This document shows positions 1 to 10,200 of a DNA stretch of 64,000 bases, piece after piece. Origin of the DNA: Muribaculaceae bacterium (GTDB lineage: Bacteria; Pseudomonadota; Alphaproteobacteria; Rs-D84); NCBI GenBank assembly GCA_023665245.1, contig JAMPEH010000001.1:409097-473096 (forward strand), written 5' to 3'. The translations under genes were made by a program, and so were the position numbers. The number at the start of each line of letters is the position of its first letter. The first letter of the stretch is position 1. A model generated the notes under the pieces. The model worked only from the letters and a program-made list of their open reading frames with translations, was not told where the DNA came from and ran no database searches.

Positions 1-367
1 ATTCAGATTTTTCAATATCTTGTTCAACAACCGGTTGTAATACCGTCACACGTGGGCCGCATGTATTACGCACAAACGCAACCCAGATTGCAACCAATAT
101 CACCATCAATGCACACATAATCGGGAACCAATACGCCCGCAAGCCTGAACGCTGGGTTGCATATCGATTGTTGTCTGATGAATCCGCCGCGATATTAACC
201 GCAGGCTTTGCTGGGGCAGGGCGCGCAAATATATTCATCGACGCCAAGAATTTACGTGCGAACGCACTGCGATTTTCTTTCCAAGATTTCTGCTGAACAA
301 TTGCGTTATCAATCAGTGCATCTGTTGACTGTTTGTTTTTTTGCTTTTTGGTATACTTTTTCGACAT
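1..367 (-). CDS. Membrane-anchored hypothetical protein (partial)
   Basis: Incomplete gene running off the left edge; its start codon is at 365-367. The visible 122 residues begin MSKKYTKKQKNKQ, a lysine-rich cytoplasmic stretch of about 75 residues, followed by one hydrophobic segment (about residues 83-102, WFPIMCALMVILVAIWVAFV) and then a predicted periplasmic part. This gives an N-in single-pass topology. No family is recognised. The frame is open over the whole visible part and the codon use resembles the neighbours, so it is likely a real gene. It is transcribed divergently from the phosphofructokinase gene. Confidence 0.7.
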   Translation of the reverse strand, partial: MSKKYTKKQKNKQSTDALIDNAIVQQKSWKENRSAFARKFLASMNIFARPAPAKPAVNIAADSSDNNRYATQRSGLRAYWFPIMCALMVILVAIWVAFVRNTCGPRVTVLQPVVEQDIEKSE

Positions 368-434
368 CTGAAATTCCTTAATCTTTACATATGGACAAAT
401 TATCGCAAATTATATTTCTTTGTCAATTTATTTA

Positions 435-443
435 TGATATAAT
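435..443 (+). promoter_or_regulatory. Extended -10 promoter of the phosphofructokinase gene
   Basis: TGATATAAT (TGn plus a perfect TATAAT at 438-443) lies about 29 bases upstream of the start codon, with no good -35 at 17 bases. AAAGGA at 458-463 is the ribosome binding site. Confidence 0.6.
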
Positions 444-471
444 TTAGCCTGAAAATCAAAGGAAAAAAGCG

Positions 472-1551
472 ATGAAACGAATAGGAATCATGACCACAGG
501 CGGGGATTGTTCTGGATTAAACACTGTAATCCAACGTGTATACACCGGCGCAACGCTGCGCGGATGGGAATTGATTGGTATTATGGACGGTACAGACGGC
601 TTGTATGAAACACCGCCAAAAACAATTAATTTTAACGACGAAACATTACCAATAGAAATCGCACGTCTGTCAGGCAGTTTTCTGCACAATGGACACGCCG
701 GCGCCCAGAATTTTGAAACGGCGGCCCAAAATGGCACATTGGATAAGTTTAACAAGCGATTGAAAAAAGCCTTGGCATCACTAAATCTGGACGCATTGAT
801 TCTGGTTGGCGGCAACGGCAGTCTGTCGCTGGCATGGTGTAATCGCGAAATATATTCTGGGCTTCAATTAATTGGCATCCCCAAAACCATTGATATGGAT
901 ATACCACTGACGGACAAGACAATTGGATTTGACACCGCGGTACAACAATTGACCAGTTTTTGTGACCAATTAATGATGACCGCACGTAGTCATCATCGCT
1001 GGTTTGTGGTACAATCAATGGGTCGTGATTGTGGGGCGTTGGCATTAAATGCCGGCATTGCAATTGGTGCGTCTGCGATATTGATACCTGAAATCAAATT
1101 TGACATCAATGCATTGGTTGAACATATAAAAAATCAACCCACAGATTATGGCATTATCATTGTATCAGAGGGCATTTCACTGCGTGGCCATTCTGGCAAA
1201 CCAGCCGACATTATTTCACGCAAACTGACCGCAAACGGTATCGTAAACCGCACCGCATTTCCAGAACACACGCAACGCAGTGGTGACACCACCGCATACG
1301 ACAGAATTCTGGCCACAAAGTTCGCAGATTGCGCATTACACGCGATTGAAAACAACGAAACATACGTCATGACGGCAATACAGGATTGCAAGTGCAAGAC
1401 GGTTAGTCTGGCTGATTTTTATAATTCTGGCGACATATCAGACGACCCACGAATAAAGGGTATGCAGACATCAGACGCCTATGTCGAACCAGACAATCCG
1501 TTATTGCACCTGGCGCACGACATGGGAATATACATTGGAATGGCAAGATAA
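472..1551 (+). CDS. pfkA: 6-phosphofructokinase family protein (PfkA/Pfp)
   Basis: Phosphorylates fructose 6-phosphate to the 1,6-bisphosphate in glycolysis; cytosolic, 359 residues. The N-terminal MKRIGIMTTGGDCSGLN is the family phosphate-binding loop, GGNGS the second nucleotide motif and PKTIDMDIP the active-site loop with the catalytic Asp. The donor is ambiguous. Lys in PKTID is the residue typical of pyrophosphate-dependent enzymes (E. coli position 124), whereas Gly in GGNGS (position 104) is typical of ATP-dependent ones; this mixed type occurs in the ATP enzymes of trypanosomatids. The usual GGDGS Asp is Asn here. ATG at 472 is preceded by AAAGGA. No gene follows on the same strand. 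Family is certain, donor is not. Confidence 0.9.
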   Translation: MKRIGIMTTGGDCSGLNTVIQRVYTGATLRGWELIGIMDGTDGLYETPPKTINFNDETLPIEIARLSGSFLHNGHAGAQNFETAAQNGTLDKFNKRLKKALASLNLDALILVGGNGSLSLAWCNREIYSGLQLIGIPKTIDMDIPLTDKTIGFDTAVQQLTSFCDQLMMTARSHHRWFVVQSMGRDCGALALNAGIAIGASAILIPEIKFDINALVEHIKNQPTDYGIIIVSEGISLRGHSGKPADIISRKLTANGIVNRTAFPEHTQRSGDTTAYDRILATKFADCALHAIENNETYVMTAIQDCKCKTVSLADFYNSGDISDDPRIKGMQTSDAYVEPDNPLLHLAHDMGIYIGMAR

Positions 1552-1582
1552 TCAACGCAGTTTCCAGGCACATGTTGCAGAA

Positions 1583-1656
1583 CGGCATCCATTGTGTTCT
1601 GCTAGTGCCAGGATAGTCGAGGAACACAGTAGACACCGTCCTTCGACGGTGTGACG
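1583..1656. repeat. Family C composite palindrome (partial)
   Basis: Right two thirds of the nested repeat: GTGTTC pairs with GAACAC around a CTAGTGCCAGGA core, followed by the hairpin ACCGTCCTTCGACGGT and GTGACG. It lies in the 290-bp gap after the phosphofructokinase gene. Confidence 0.7.
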
Positions 1657-1675
1657 ATATACCCAAAACACCACT

Positions 1676-1709
1676 GTCATTGCGAGTCCGCTAGGGCGTG
1701 GCAATCCAG
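1676..1709 (+). repeat. Family A repeat
   Basis: GTCATTGCGAG ... GCGTGGCAATCCAG; one of eight copies in the window, in both orientations and always intergenic. Confidence 0.75.
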
Positions 1710-1793
1710 AAAAAAGAGACCTTGTGACAACAACATAAAAAAATGTAGTGCCAGAGAAACCAAATATTCTCCGCGCTCTGTTCTTAACAAAAG

Positions 1794-1812
1794 CCCCGTC
1801 GTATTGACGGGG
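1794..1812 (-). terminator. dnaK terminator
   Basis: CCCCGTC-GTATT-GACGGGG hairpin 27 bases past the dnaK stop. On the minus strand it is followed by CTTTTGTT. The plus side also has a T-run, so it may work in both directions. Confidence 0.75.
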
Positions 1813-1839
1813 ACGTTTTTGAAAGAAAGGAATCACAAA

Positions 1840-3732
1840 TTATTTCTTTTCAGAAAAATCTGCGTCGCGTGTACCATCATCGGCCGGTTTGTCTGCGCCT
1901 GATTCTGCGGATTGTGCCGCCTGTTGCGCTTTATAAACCGCTTCGCCCAGTTTCATCGCCTTTTCGGTCAATTTTTCTGTCTTTTCTTTCAGTGATTCTG
2001 CGGTTGCATCGGCTTTTGCAATTTCATCTGCCAATTCTTTTTTTGCATCTTCAATTGCGGTCTTGTCGGTTTCGCTGATTTTGTCACCGTGTTCTTTCAA
2101 TGATTTTTCAATTGTAAAGATTGCGGTTTCGGCGTTATTTTTTGCCTCGGCCAATTCGCGTTTTTTCTTGTCCGCTTCGGCATTGGCGGCGGCTTCATCA
2201 ACCATTTTCTTGATATCTTCTTCGGACAGACCGCCATCAGATTTAATAGAAATCGTCTGTTCTTTGCCTGTACCCTTGTCTTTTGCCGATACGTGTACAA
2301 TGCCGTTTGCGTCAATATCAAATGACACTTCAATCTGTGGCATACCACGTGGTGCAGGGGCAATCCCCTCTAAATTAAACTGGCCCAGCAATTTGTTATC
2401 CGCTGCCATGTCGCGTTCACCCTGGAACACACGGATAGTCACCGCAGACTGATTATCTTCGGCGGTTGAAAATACCTGTGATTTCTTGGTTGGAATTGTT
2501 GTATTGCGGTCAATCAAGCGTGTGAATACGCCACCCAATGTTTCAATACCCAACGACAATGGTGTCACATCCAACAACAGAACGTCTCTGACATCACCCT
2601 TTAAAACACCACCCTGAATTGCGGCACCCAACGCCACAACTTCATCAGGATTTACACCCTTGTGTGGTTCACGGCCAAAGAATTCTTTAACAACTTCTTG
2701 AACCTTTGGCATACGGGTTTGACCACCAACCAAGATTACTTCATTAATCTGTGATTTTGACAAACCTGCATCTTTCAATGCCTTTTGGCACGGTTCAATT
2801 GTGCGGGCAATTAAATCGTCAACCAGTTGTTCCAATTTTGCGCGTGTCAATGTTGTATTAAAATGTTTCGGGCCCGTGCTATCGGCCGTCAAGAAGGGCA
2901 GGTTAATATCAGTTGTTGTCTTGGACGACAGTTCAATTTTTGCTTTTTCTGCGGCTTCTTTCAAACGCTGCAATGCCAGTTTATCATTTGACAGATCAAT
3001 GCCAGATTGTGCCTTGAATTCATCAATCAAGTATTTCAAAATACGCGCGTCAAAGTCAGAACCACCCAACGCGGTATCACCATTTGTTGCCTTTACTTCA
3101 AATACCCCGTCAACAATTTCCAAGATAGATACGTCGAACGTACCACCACCCAGGTCATAAACGGCAACAACACCATCTTTATCCTTGTCCAAGCCATACG
3201 CCAACGCAGCGGCCGTTGGCTCGTTTACAATACGCAATACGTTCAAACCAGCAATGCGACCGGCGTCTTTGGTTGCCTGACGCTGGGAATCATTAAAATA
3301 TGCCGGCACTGTAATAACCGCATCTGTCACAGGTTCGCCCAAATATGCCTCGGCATCTTTTTTTAACTTTGCCAAAATCATTGCAGAAATCTGGGATGGG
3401 GCATATTTTTTGCATTCCATTTCAACCCATGCGTCACCATTGTCACCTTTTACAATTTTGTATGGAACGCGTGCGGCAATCTCTTTGACAGCCGGACTAT
3501 CATAGCGCAATCCCATCAAACGCTTGATTTCATAGATTGTGTTTTCTGGATTTGTCACTGCCTGATTCTTGGCAGTAATGCCCACCAATTGTTCGCCACC
3601 CGACGTCAACGCCACAACAGACGGTGTTGTACGTTGTCCTTCGGAATTTTCGATAATTTTTGGATCATTTCCCTCCATAAAAGCCATGGCGGAATTCGTT
3701 GTTCCCAAATCGATACCTAATACTTTTGCCAT
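1840..3732 (-). CDS. dnaK: Hsp70 chaperone DnaK
   Basis: ATP-driven cytosolic chaperone that binds unfolded segments with DnaJ and GrpE. 630 residues, the usual length (about 630-640). The N-terminal nucleotide-binding domain starts [14 protein letters not shown]; the phosphate-2 loop [11 protein letters not shown] and the adenosine motif VGGQTRMP are present. The hydrophobic linker [19 protein letters not shown] leads to the substrate-binding domain and helical lid, and the tail DADFSEKK resembles the usual acidic DxDF end. ATG at 3732 has AGGAGT eight bases upstream. Neither dnaJ nor grpE is adjacent, unlike the common dnaK-dnaJ operon. The upstream sequence matches an alphaproteobacterial RpoH promoter. 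Confidence 0.98.
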   Translation of the reverse strand: MAKVLGIDLGTTNSAMAFMEGNDPKIIENSEGQRTTPSVVALTSGGEQLVGITAKNQAVTNPENTIYEIKRLMGLRYDSPAVKEIAARVPYKIVKGDNGDAWVEMECKKYAPSQISAMILAKLKKDAEAYLGEPVTDAVITVPAYFNDSQRQATKDAGRIAGLNVLRIVNEPTAAALAYGLDKDKDGVVAVYDLGGGTFDVSILEIVDGVFEVKATNGDTALGGSDFDARILKYLIDEFKAQSGIDLSNDKLALQRLKEAAEKAKIELSSKTTTDINLPFLTADSTGPKHFNTTLTRAKLEQLVDDLIARTIEPCQKALKDAGLSKSQINEVILVGGQTRMPKVQEVVKEFFGREPHKGVNPDEVVALGAAIQGGVLKGDVRDVLLLDVTPLSLGIETLGGVFTRLIDRNTTIPTKKSQVFSTAEDNQSAVTIRVFQGERDMAADNKLLGQFNLEGIAPAPRGMPQIEVSFDIDANGIVHVSAKDKGTGKEQTISIKSDGGLSEEDIKKMVDEAAANAEADKKKRELAEAKNNAETAIFTIEKSLKEHGDKISETDKTAIEDAKKELADEIAKADATAESLKEKTEKLTEKAMKLGEAVYKAQQAAQSAESGADKPADDGTRDADFSEKK

Positions 3733-3766
3733 AATTTTACTCCTGTTAAAGTTTTGCTTGCTTCAC

Positions 3767-3795
3767 ATATAGTTAACATCAAAACCCATTTCAAG
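3767..3795 (-). promoter_or_regulatory. RpoH-type heat-shock promoter of dnaK
   Basis: On the minus strand CTTGAA (3790-3795), 17 bases, then CTATAT (3767-3772), followed by about 35 bases to the start codon. CTTGAA-N17-CTATAT is close to the known sigma-32 consensus of alphaproteobacteria. The position upstream of dnaK supports it. Confidence 0.75.
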
Positions 3796-3915
3796 ACCAT
3801 AGGTAAAAAATAATATATAATCTTGCCATCACACCAACACGGACCGCGCGACATGTCGCATAGATGGGCGCTGGCAGGAATAGGGGCCAGAAAAATTTAC
3901 AGACTAAAAACTTGT

Positions 3916-3946
3916 GTCACCCCGTGGCTTGACCACGGGGCCCAGG
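3916..3946 (+). repeat. Family B repeat
   Basis: GTCACCCCGTGGCTTGACCA then CGGGGCCCAGG: an 8-bp perfect hairpin. First element of a repeat cluster filling 3900-4200 between dnaK and the giant Cys-rich gene; no gene is seen there. Confidence 0.75.
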
Positions 3947-3975
3947 TTAATATGTCTTTTACATATTTTCATAAA

Positions 3976-4006
3976 CCTGGATCCCGGTGCTGGACAACGG
4001 GATGAC
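3976..4006 (-). repeat. Family B repeat, inverted copy
   Basis: CTGGATCCCGGTGCTGGACA then ACGGGATGAC; reverse orientation, imperfect stem. Confidence 0.65.
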
Positions 4007-4020
4007 AAATTCTCACACGT

Positions 4021-4116
4021 CGTCATACCGGCCGCCGGTATCCACTATGTTCTGGAATATCCTAGCGTCAGGAGAATCGATGAACACAATAGCCCCCGTC
4101 CTGCGACGGGGTGACG
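4021..4116. repeat. Family C composite palindrome
   Basis: Full nested copy: GTCATACCGG hairpin, GTTCT, inner CCTAGCGTCAGG hairpin, GAACACA, then a CCCCGTCCTGCGACGGGG hairpin and GTGACG. Confidence 0.75.
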
Positions 4117-4150
4117 GCAAGGGAGAACGTCGGGCGCTTTATCCACACTG

Positions 4151-4183
4151 TAATTGCGAGTCCATCAGGGCGTGGCAATCCAG
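4151..4183 (+). repeat. Family A repeat
   Basis: TAATTGCGAG ... GCGTGGCAATCCAG; one base differs from the common GTCATTGCGAG start. Confidence 0.7.
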
Positions 4184-4245
4184 AAAAGCACATTTGGTTT
4201 AAAGTCCAGGGCCGGATACTCTCTGTACTTTATTCATTAAAAAAA

Positions 4246-4265
4246 TCCCCACCGTTTGGTGGGGA
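4246..4265 (-). terminator. Terminator of the giant Cys-rich gene
   Basis: TCCCCACC-GTTT-GGTGGGGA hairpin directly after the stop codon. An A-run on the left gives seven U residues on the minus transcript. Confidence 0.85.
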
Positions 4266-4271
4266 TTTTTC

Positions 4272-7200
4272 TTACTTGCTATCGTCATGGACGCGATAGG
4301 TCACGTTGCCATCTTTGATTATCAGGTATCCATCCAACGCGCCACTGGTCATATTACCATAGTACGTTGTATCGCCAACCTTTACATTCAACGACGGTGT
4401 TGTCTTTTTCACACTGCGCAGATATACCTTGTCCGCACCCACGTTCAAAATACGTCCACAGTCTGCGGCTTCGTCTGCGCCCGCGCCATACCCAATGGTG
4501 GTCAGGCCACTTGCACACGCCGTACGGGTCAACACATTCGCCGCCGACCAGTATCCCGCACCAACCTGAACACATGCATTATTCCACAGGTTTTCCAACG
4601 TACTGGCACTTGGTTGTGTGGCACCACCGTTTGCCGCCGCATTATAATATCCGGCATTGCATTTCAGTTCAGACGTATTGACCCAACATATCTTGCCACT
4701 GGCGGCGATACCATAACTGTTGGCATCCTTGTCAATATAGCAGTGATATGCTGTCATACTGCCATTTGGAACCGACTTTGCATTAAAGGTCGCATTACAT
4801 CCCTCACGCACAGTGTGATCGCCATCTTTACCGGTATTCCAATAACCATATGATTTCACATCGGTTGCATTGGTTGCCGTCGGGCACGCGGTACAAGATG
4901 CTTGCCCTGTTGATGCCGCATACGTCGCACCTGTACATGCCGCACGATTACCAACATTTGGCCAATATACTGCTGTTGCCGGACATTGATATCCTGCCTC
5001 GCATGTGGTTAATGCGGTTGCTGTATTTGCTGTCAGATACTTACCACTTATTGTATTTGCCGCGATATAGCAATCTGTGTTTGCATCAGACCCGGCTGCA
5101 CTGTTTGTATACAATCCACCACCCAGGGCAGAGCACGCCGTCCCCGTATTCGCCGCCGTACCGCCATCTGTGTTGTAATAGATATTTGCAGTACTGTTGC
5201 AATATCTGCCTGCGGTACAACTTGTCACACCGGCGCCTGCACTTGCCACCTGTTGACCTGCCTTCAAGGTCAGATAGCATTGCCCAACCTTTGATGCACC
5301 CGCCGCACTTTGTGTATACTTGCTGGATGTGCCACTGGCGCATGTCGCACTGCCACCTGTCGTGGTACCTGTTCCATAATAGATGGTGACACCACCCACA
5401 CAATAGTTCCCCGCAACACAGGTTTCCTGACCCTTTGTGGCAGTCTTTACATACTTACCCGCATCCGTCGTCAGATAACAACTGTCTGAACTGGTTGTGC
5501 CGATTGCACTCTGGGTATAGTTGTTGCTTGTCGCACTGCTACATGTCGGACATGTATTGCCACTCTTATATCTGCCGGCGGCACACTTATCAACTGTACA
5601 CAGGGCAGAACTTGACCATGTCGACAACCCATCAATTGCCGTGCACGATGCGCTACATGCCGTATTACCTGTTCCAGTATTGGTTGTACCGTTTACACAA
5701 GTTGAGCAAGATGTTTGCCCCTTTGCGTTGTTATATTTACCCGTTTCACACTTGGTACAACTTGTTTGTGTACCTGCCGCACTGGTATAAGACCCGGCTG
5801 CGCACTGTTCGCATGTCTGACCACTTACAAATGAACCAGCCTTTGCTTGGAACGCTACACTTATCGCTGCGTCTGTCGGCCATGCAGGTGAGGTTGTCGC
5901 CACCTTTTGCAGTTGTCCTGCCGAACAATACGAACTTACATTTGTCGCATTACGCACTTCTACACAACTTGTATTTGATGACCACCCAGTACCAGCACTG
6001 TCTTTCTTACTCCAGTTCGTCTCAACCGCAGGGCAGGCTGTACAACTGCTGGTTCCTGCATTCGACGCATAGTAGACATTATGTGCCGCCTTGTATGTCC
6101 AGTTCGGGCATGTGCTGACCGCCGTGTCGGTAAGTTTTGCAATATACTTTCCCGCCGCCACACTGGCATAGCACTGTGTTGCCGCTGACGAACCAGTCCC
6201 AGTCGTCAAGTTATACAATCCACCCGTCCCACTTATTGCACTGCACGCTACAGGTGCCGCAGTATCTCCTGTGCAATAACTGTTCTTGGCACATGTTGAA
6301 CATGTTCTGCTGTCGCCACTGCCTGTCACATAGGAACCTGGATTTGCATTTACCGTGACCGATTCCGTTGCGGTATTCCATGTAGTTGTGTCTTTCGCTG
6401 TCTTTTGCAATGTTCCACTCTTACACAGACTGCTAATATCGGTAGCTGCTCTAGTTTCCACACACGCTGTCACAGCTTGTTTCGCAGTAGACCCCGCATA
6501 CGCATACCCACTAGTCAATGTCGGGCAACTCTTACAACTACTCTGACCCGTCGCATCCTGATACTGACCTATAGCACACGCACTCTGACTCGTCGCACCA
6601 GTCCCACTTACATAGTATCCCTTGCCAGCCGATGTACAACTAGTCTGGGTATTTACTGCACTCGTATATGACCCCGCCGCACACTGACTACAGGTCTGAC
6701 CATTCACATACGAACCTGCCTTTGCTTGCAGTGCTGTCGTCACACTCGTCGTGCCCCACGCACTCGCACTGCTTTGCGTCTTCGTCAGTACACCAGCACT
6801 ACAATTACTGCTTATTGCTGTACCTGTCTTCGTCTCTTTACAGGTCGTATAACTACTCTGACCAGTGCCACCACCCGCTGCCGTCCAGCCTTCTTCCGCA
6901 GCTAAACACGCTGTACAACTCGTCGCCGTTCCTCCAGCACTCCACGTACGACCACTACATTGTGTACAGCTCTGACCACTCACTATAGAACCAGCCTTTG
7001 CCTGGAACGCTACACTTATTGACGCCGCCGTCGGCCATTTGTTATCACTCGTCGCGTTCTTCTTTAACTGACCAGCACTACAATTACTACTTACACTCGT
7101 CGCTGCCTTTGTCTCATAGCAACTCGTTGCAGCAGTCCAACCAGTACCCGTCCCAGCTGTCCATGTACTCTCCGCTGCTACACACGCCGTACAACTTGTC

Positions 7201-10200
7201 GCACTGCTGCCATTCGTCGTCTGGAACGTTGCACCAGTACACTGTGCACACGTCGTATTGTCTCCACTGCCACTCAAGTGCGACCCAGCCTTCGCTGTCA
7301 ATGTACTCGTCGCTGCATTCCATGTGCTCGCGTCTTTCGCTGTCTTTGTTAACAGACCACCATAGCAGTATCCACTTACATCTGCTGCTGCCTTGGTTTC
7401 TGTACACGCTGTCACAGCTTGTTTCGCAGTAGACCCCGCATACGCATACCCACTAGTCAATGTCGGGCAACTCTTACAACTACTCTGACCCGTCGCATCC
7501 TGATACTGACCTATAGCACACGCACTCTGACTCGTCGCACCAGTCCCACTTACATAGTATCCCTTGCCAGCCGATGTACAACTAGTCTGGGTATTTACTG
7601 CACTCGTATATGACCCCGCCGCACACTGACTACAGGTCTGACCATTCACATACGAACCTGCCTTTGCTTGCAGTGCTGTCGTCACACTCGTCGTGCCCCA
7701 CGCACTCGCACTGCTTTGCGTCTTCGTCAGTACACCAGCACTACAATTACTGCTTATTGCTGTACCTGTCTTCGTCTCTTTACAGGTCGTATAACTACTC
7801 TGACCAGTGCCACCACCCGCTGCCGTCCAGCCTTCTTCCGCAGCTAAACACGCTGTACAACTCGTCGCCGTTCCTCCAGCACTCCACGTACGACCACTAC
7901 ATTGTGTACAGGTTGCACTGGCTGTATTGTTGTTCGCTATTATGTAGCCACCACTCGCCGATACCGCATACGTACTTGCAGGCCACGCTGTACCGCTATA
8001 TGACATCGTATTACTTGTCACACTCGCACACCCAGTTATAGTCTTAGACGGTGCTGTATACCGACACGTAGTGTTCGCATTACGTGGAGATACAGACGTA
8101 TAACTTCCTCCACTCGGGCTTGCACCACTTAATGAACTGCACTGATTCTGTACACCACTGGCACACCATGTTCCACTGCCACACTGACTCTGGCCAGTAC
8201 AGTTATTATTACTGCTGTTGCACCCAGTCGTATAATACCCACTGCTTACTGTGCTACAGCTACTCGCACCAGCACCACTGTACTGCGTACGACCACTACA
8301 TGCACTACACGATGATGTACTGCCATAGTTCACATTATGCTGCGCCTTATACGTTCCGGCCGTACATGTTCCCCAGTTAGAACTGGTCTGACCAGCAGTG
8401 CCTATATAATGTCCACCAGTCACTGTTATATAACATGAACTGCGTAATGCATGGCTCGCAGCCGCCGTACCACTGTTTGAATAACCTGTATCACACGCTG
8501 TACAACTACTTGCGCCCACAGCAGACCATGTGTTAGTTCCACATACCGCCGCTGTATAGCCACTCAATGCAGACGTACATGCACTGGATGTTGCACCACC
8601 AGTAGAGTACGTTCCCGCAGGACACGAACCGGTATATGAATATGTTGCAGTTCCACCAGTCGTATTATAATAAATTTTTGATGTGCTGGTACAATAGCGT
8701 CCGGCAGGACATGCTGATTTACCAGCGCCAGCACTTGCAACGCGATAACCTGCAGACAACGTCAAATAACATTGTCCTATACTACTGGCACCCGCTGTTG
8801 AACTTGTATATTTTCCACCAGTTTCTTCAGAACAAGAGAAAATGGTATCATTATCCGTCTCTTCCATCAATCCAGTACCATCAGAATCAATCACCATCCC
8901 TCCCGGGCAATAACTGCCTGCAGGACAGGTCAACTGAGCACCACCTTCTTCGGCAATGTATTTACCCGCAGAAACCGTCACACAACACCACGCATCGCTG
9001 CTTTTATTACCACGACTATCTGGGTAATTACCATTGTAATAATCACTACAACTTTCTGCGGTACAAGAGCCACTCTCCACAAATTTCCCATTAGGTATTA
9101 CTGATTGCCCTGTGGCCGTTGTGGATGTTGTATAATATCCTGTATCAACATTTTTACACGAATTAGCGGCCGTACCAGTTGCCGCTGGATGGTATTTGCC
9201 ACATCCACACGCAGACCAAACCGCATAAACCGTCACTGTTCCGCCATTAGTTGTGGTTAACCCAGTGGTACTGGTCATGCCTGATGTTGCCGAAGAACTG
9301 GTTGACCAACCGACTATCTTATACCCACCACGATAATATGTTGTTGCACTCAATGATGCTAATGTACATGCACTGCCATAAGTACAAGTTGTATCGCCTG
9401 GAACCGTTCCGCCACCATTATTCAAATTATATTTCACTGTATATGTGTTCGCAGTACAAGAGGATGCCCCAGCAGAACTGTGATACCCCGCAGCACAAGA
9501 ATTGCGACCAAACGTTGTGGTATGCACTGTGGATTGATTACTGGAATTACACGCAACCTCACTTTTACCCGGGCAGTAATAGCCAGCTTCGCATTGTTTT
9601 ACTTCGGAATAGTATGCATATGCACCACATCCTGTTTTTGTTGTCAAATACCAGCCAGGCGCCGCAGACATATAATTCCAGCTTTCTGTATTTTCATATT
9701 TTTTCGTTGATGAATTATATTTCACATACTCATACAACCCTGCGCGATCACCAGCATTATACCATGCCAAAGAAGTACATTCAGTTTCTGCTTTTAGCCC
9801 AGTTCGAGATTCTATACCCGCACTGCGAAATTTAGCATTATAGAAAGGCGCCGCACTCAACCCATTGGCACGTTTATTTGTGGTTGCATCTGGACATGCA
9901 TTTAAACCATAATTGGTTGGCGGATTTTGAACATTTGAGAAACCAGGACAATAATTCCCACCAGTACATATTTCACACGAACTGCCATTCCAATATGTCC
10001 TAGCCGCACACGATTCTCCGCACACAGGTGCCGCCGTATCACCGGCGCATGTACACCCAGACGGACACGCTGTACACGCATTGCCTACTTTAGATGTGCC
10101 ATTATACGAACCATTATAGGTCATATAATACCCCAACGAACACGACGTATACTGTTTAATACTATCGCAAGTATAGCCTGCGGCAAACGCATTAGACGTA

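Noticed and set aside
7610..8041. Plus-strand open frames through the giant Cys-rich gene
   Set aside because: Ser/His/Tyr-rich shadows produced by the low-complexity coding strand; they repeat exactly where the gene duplication repeats.
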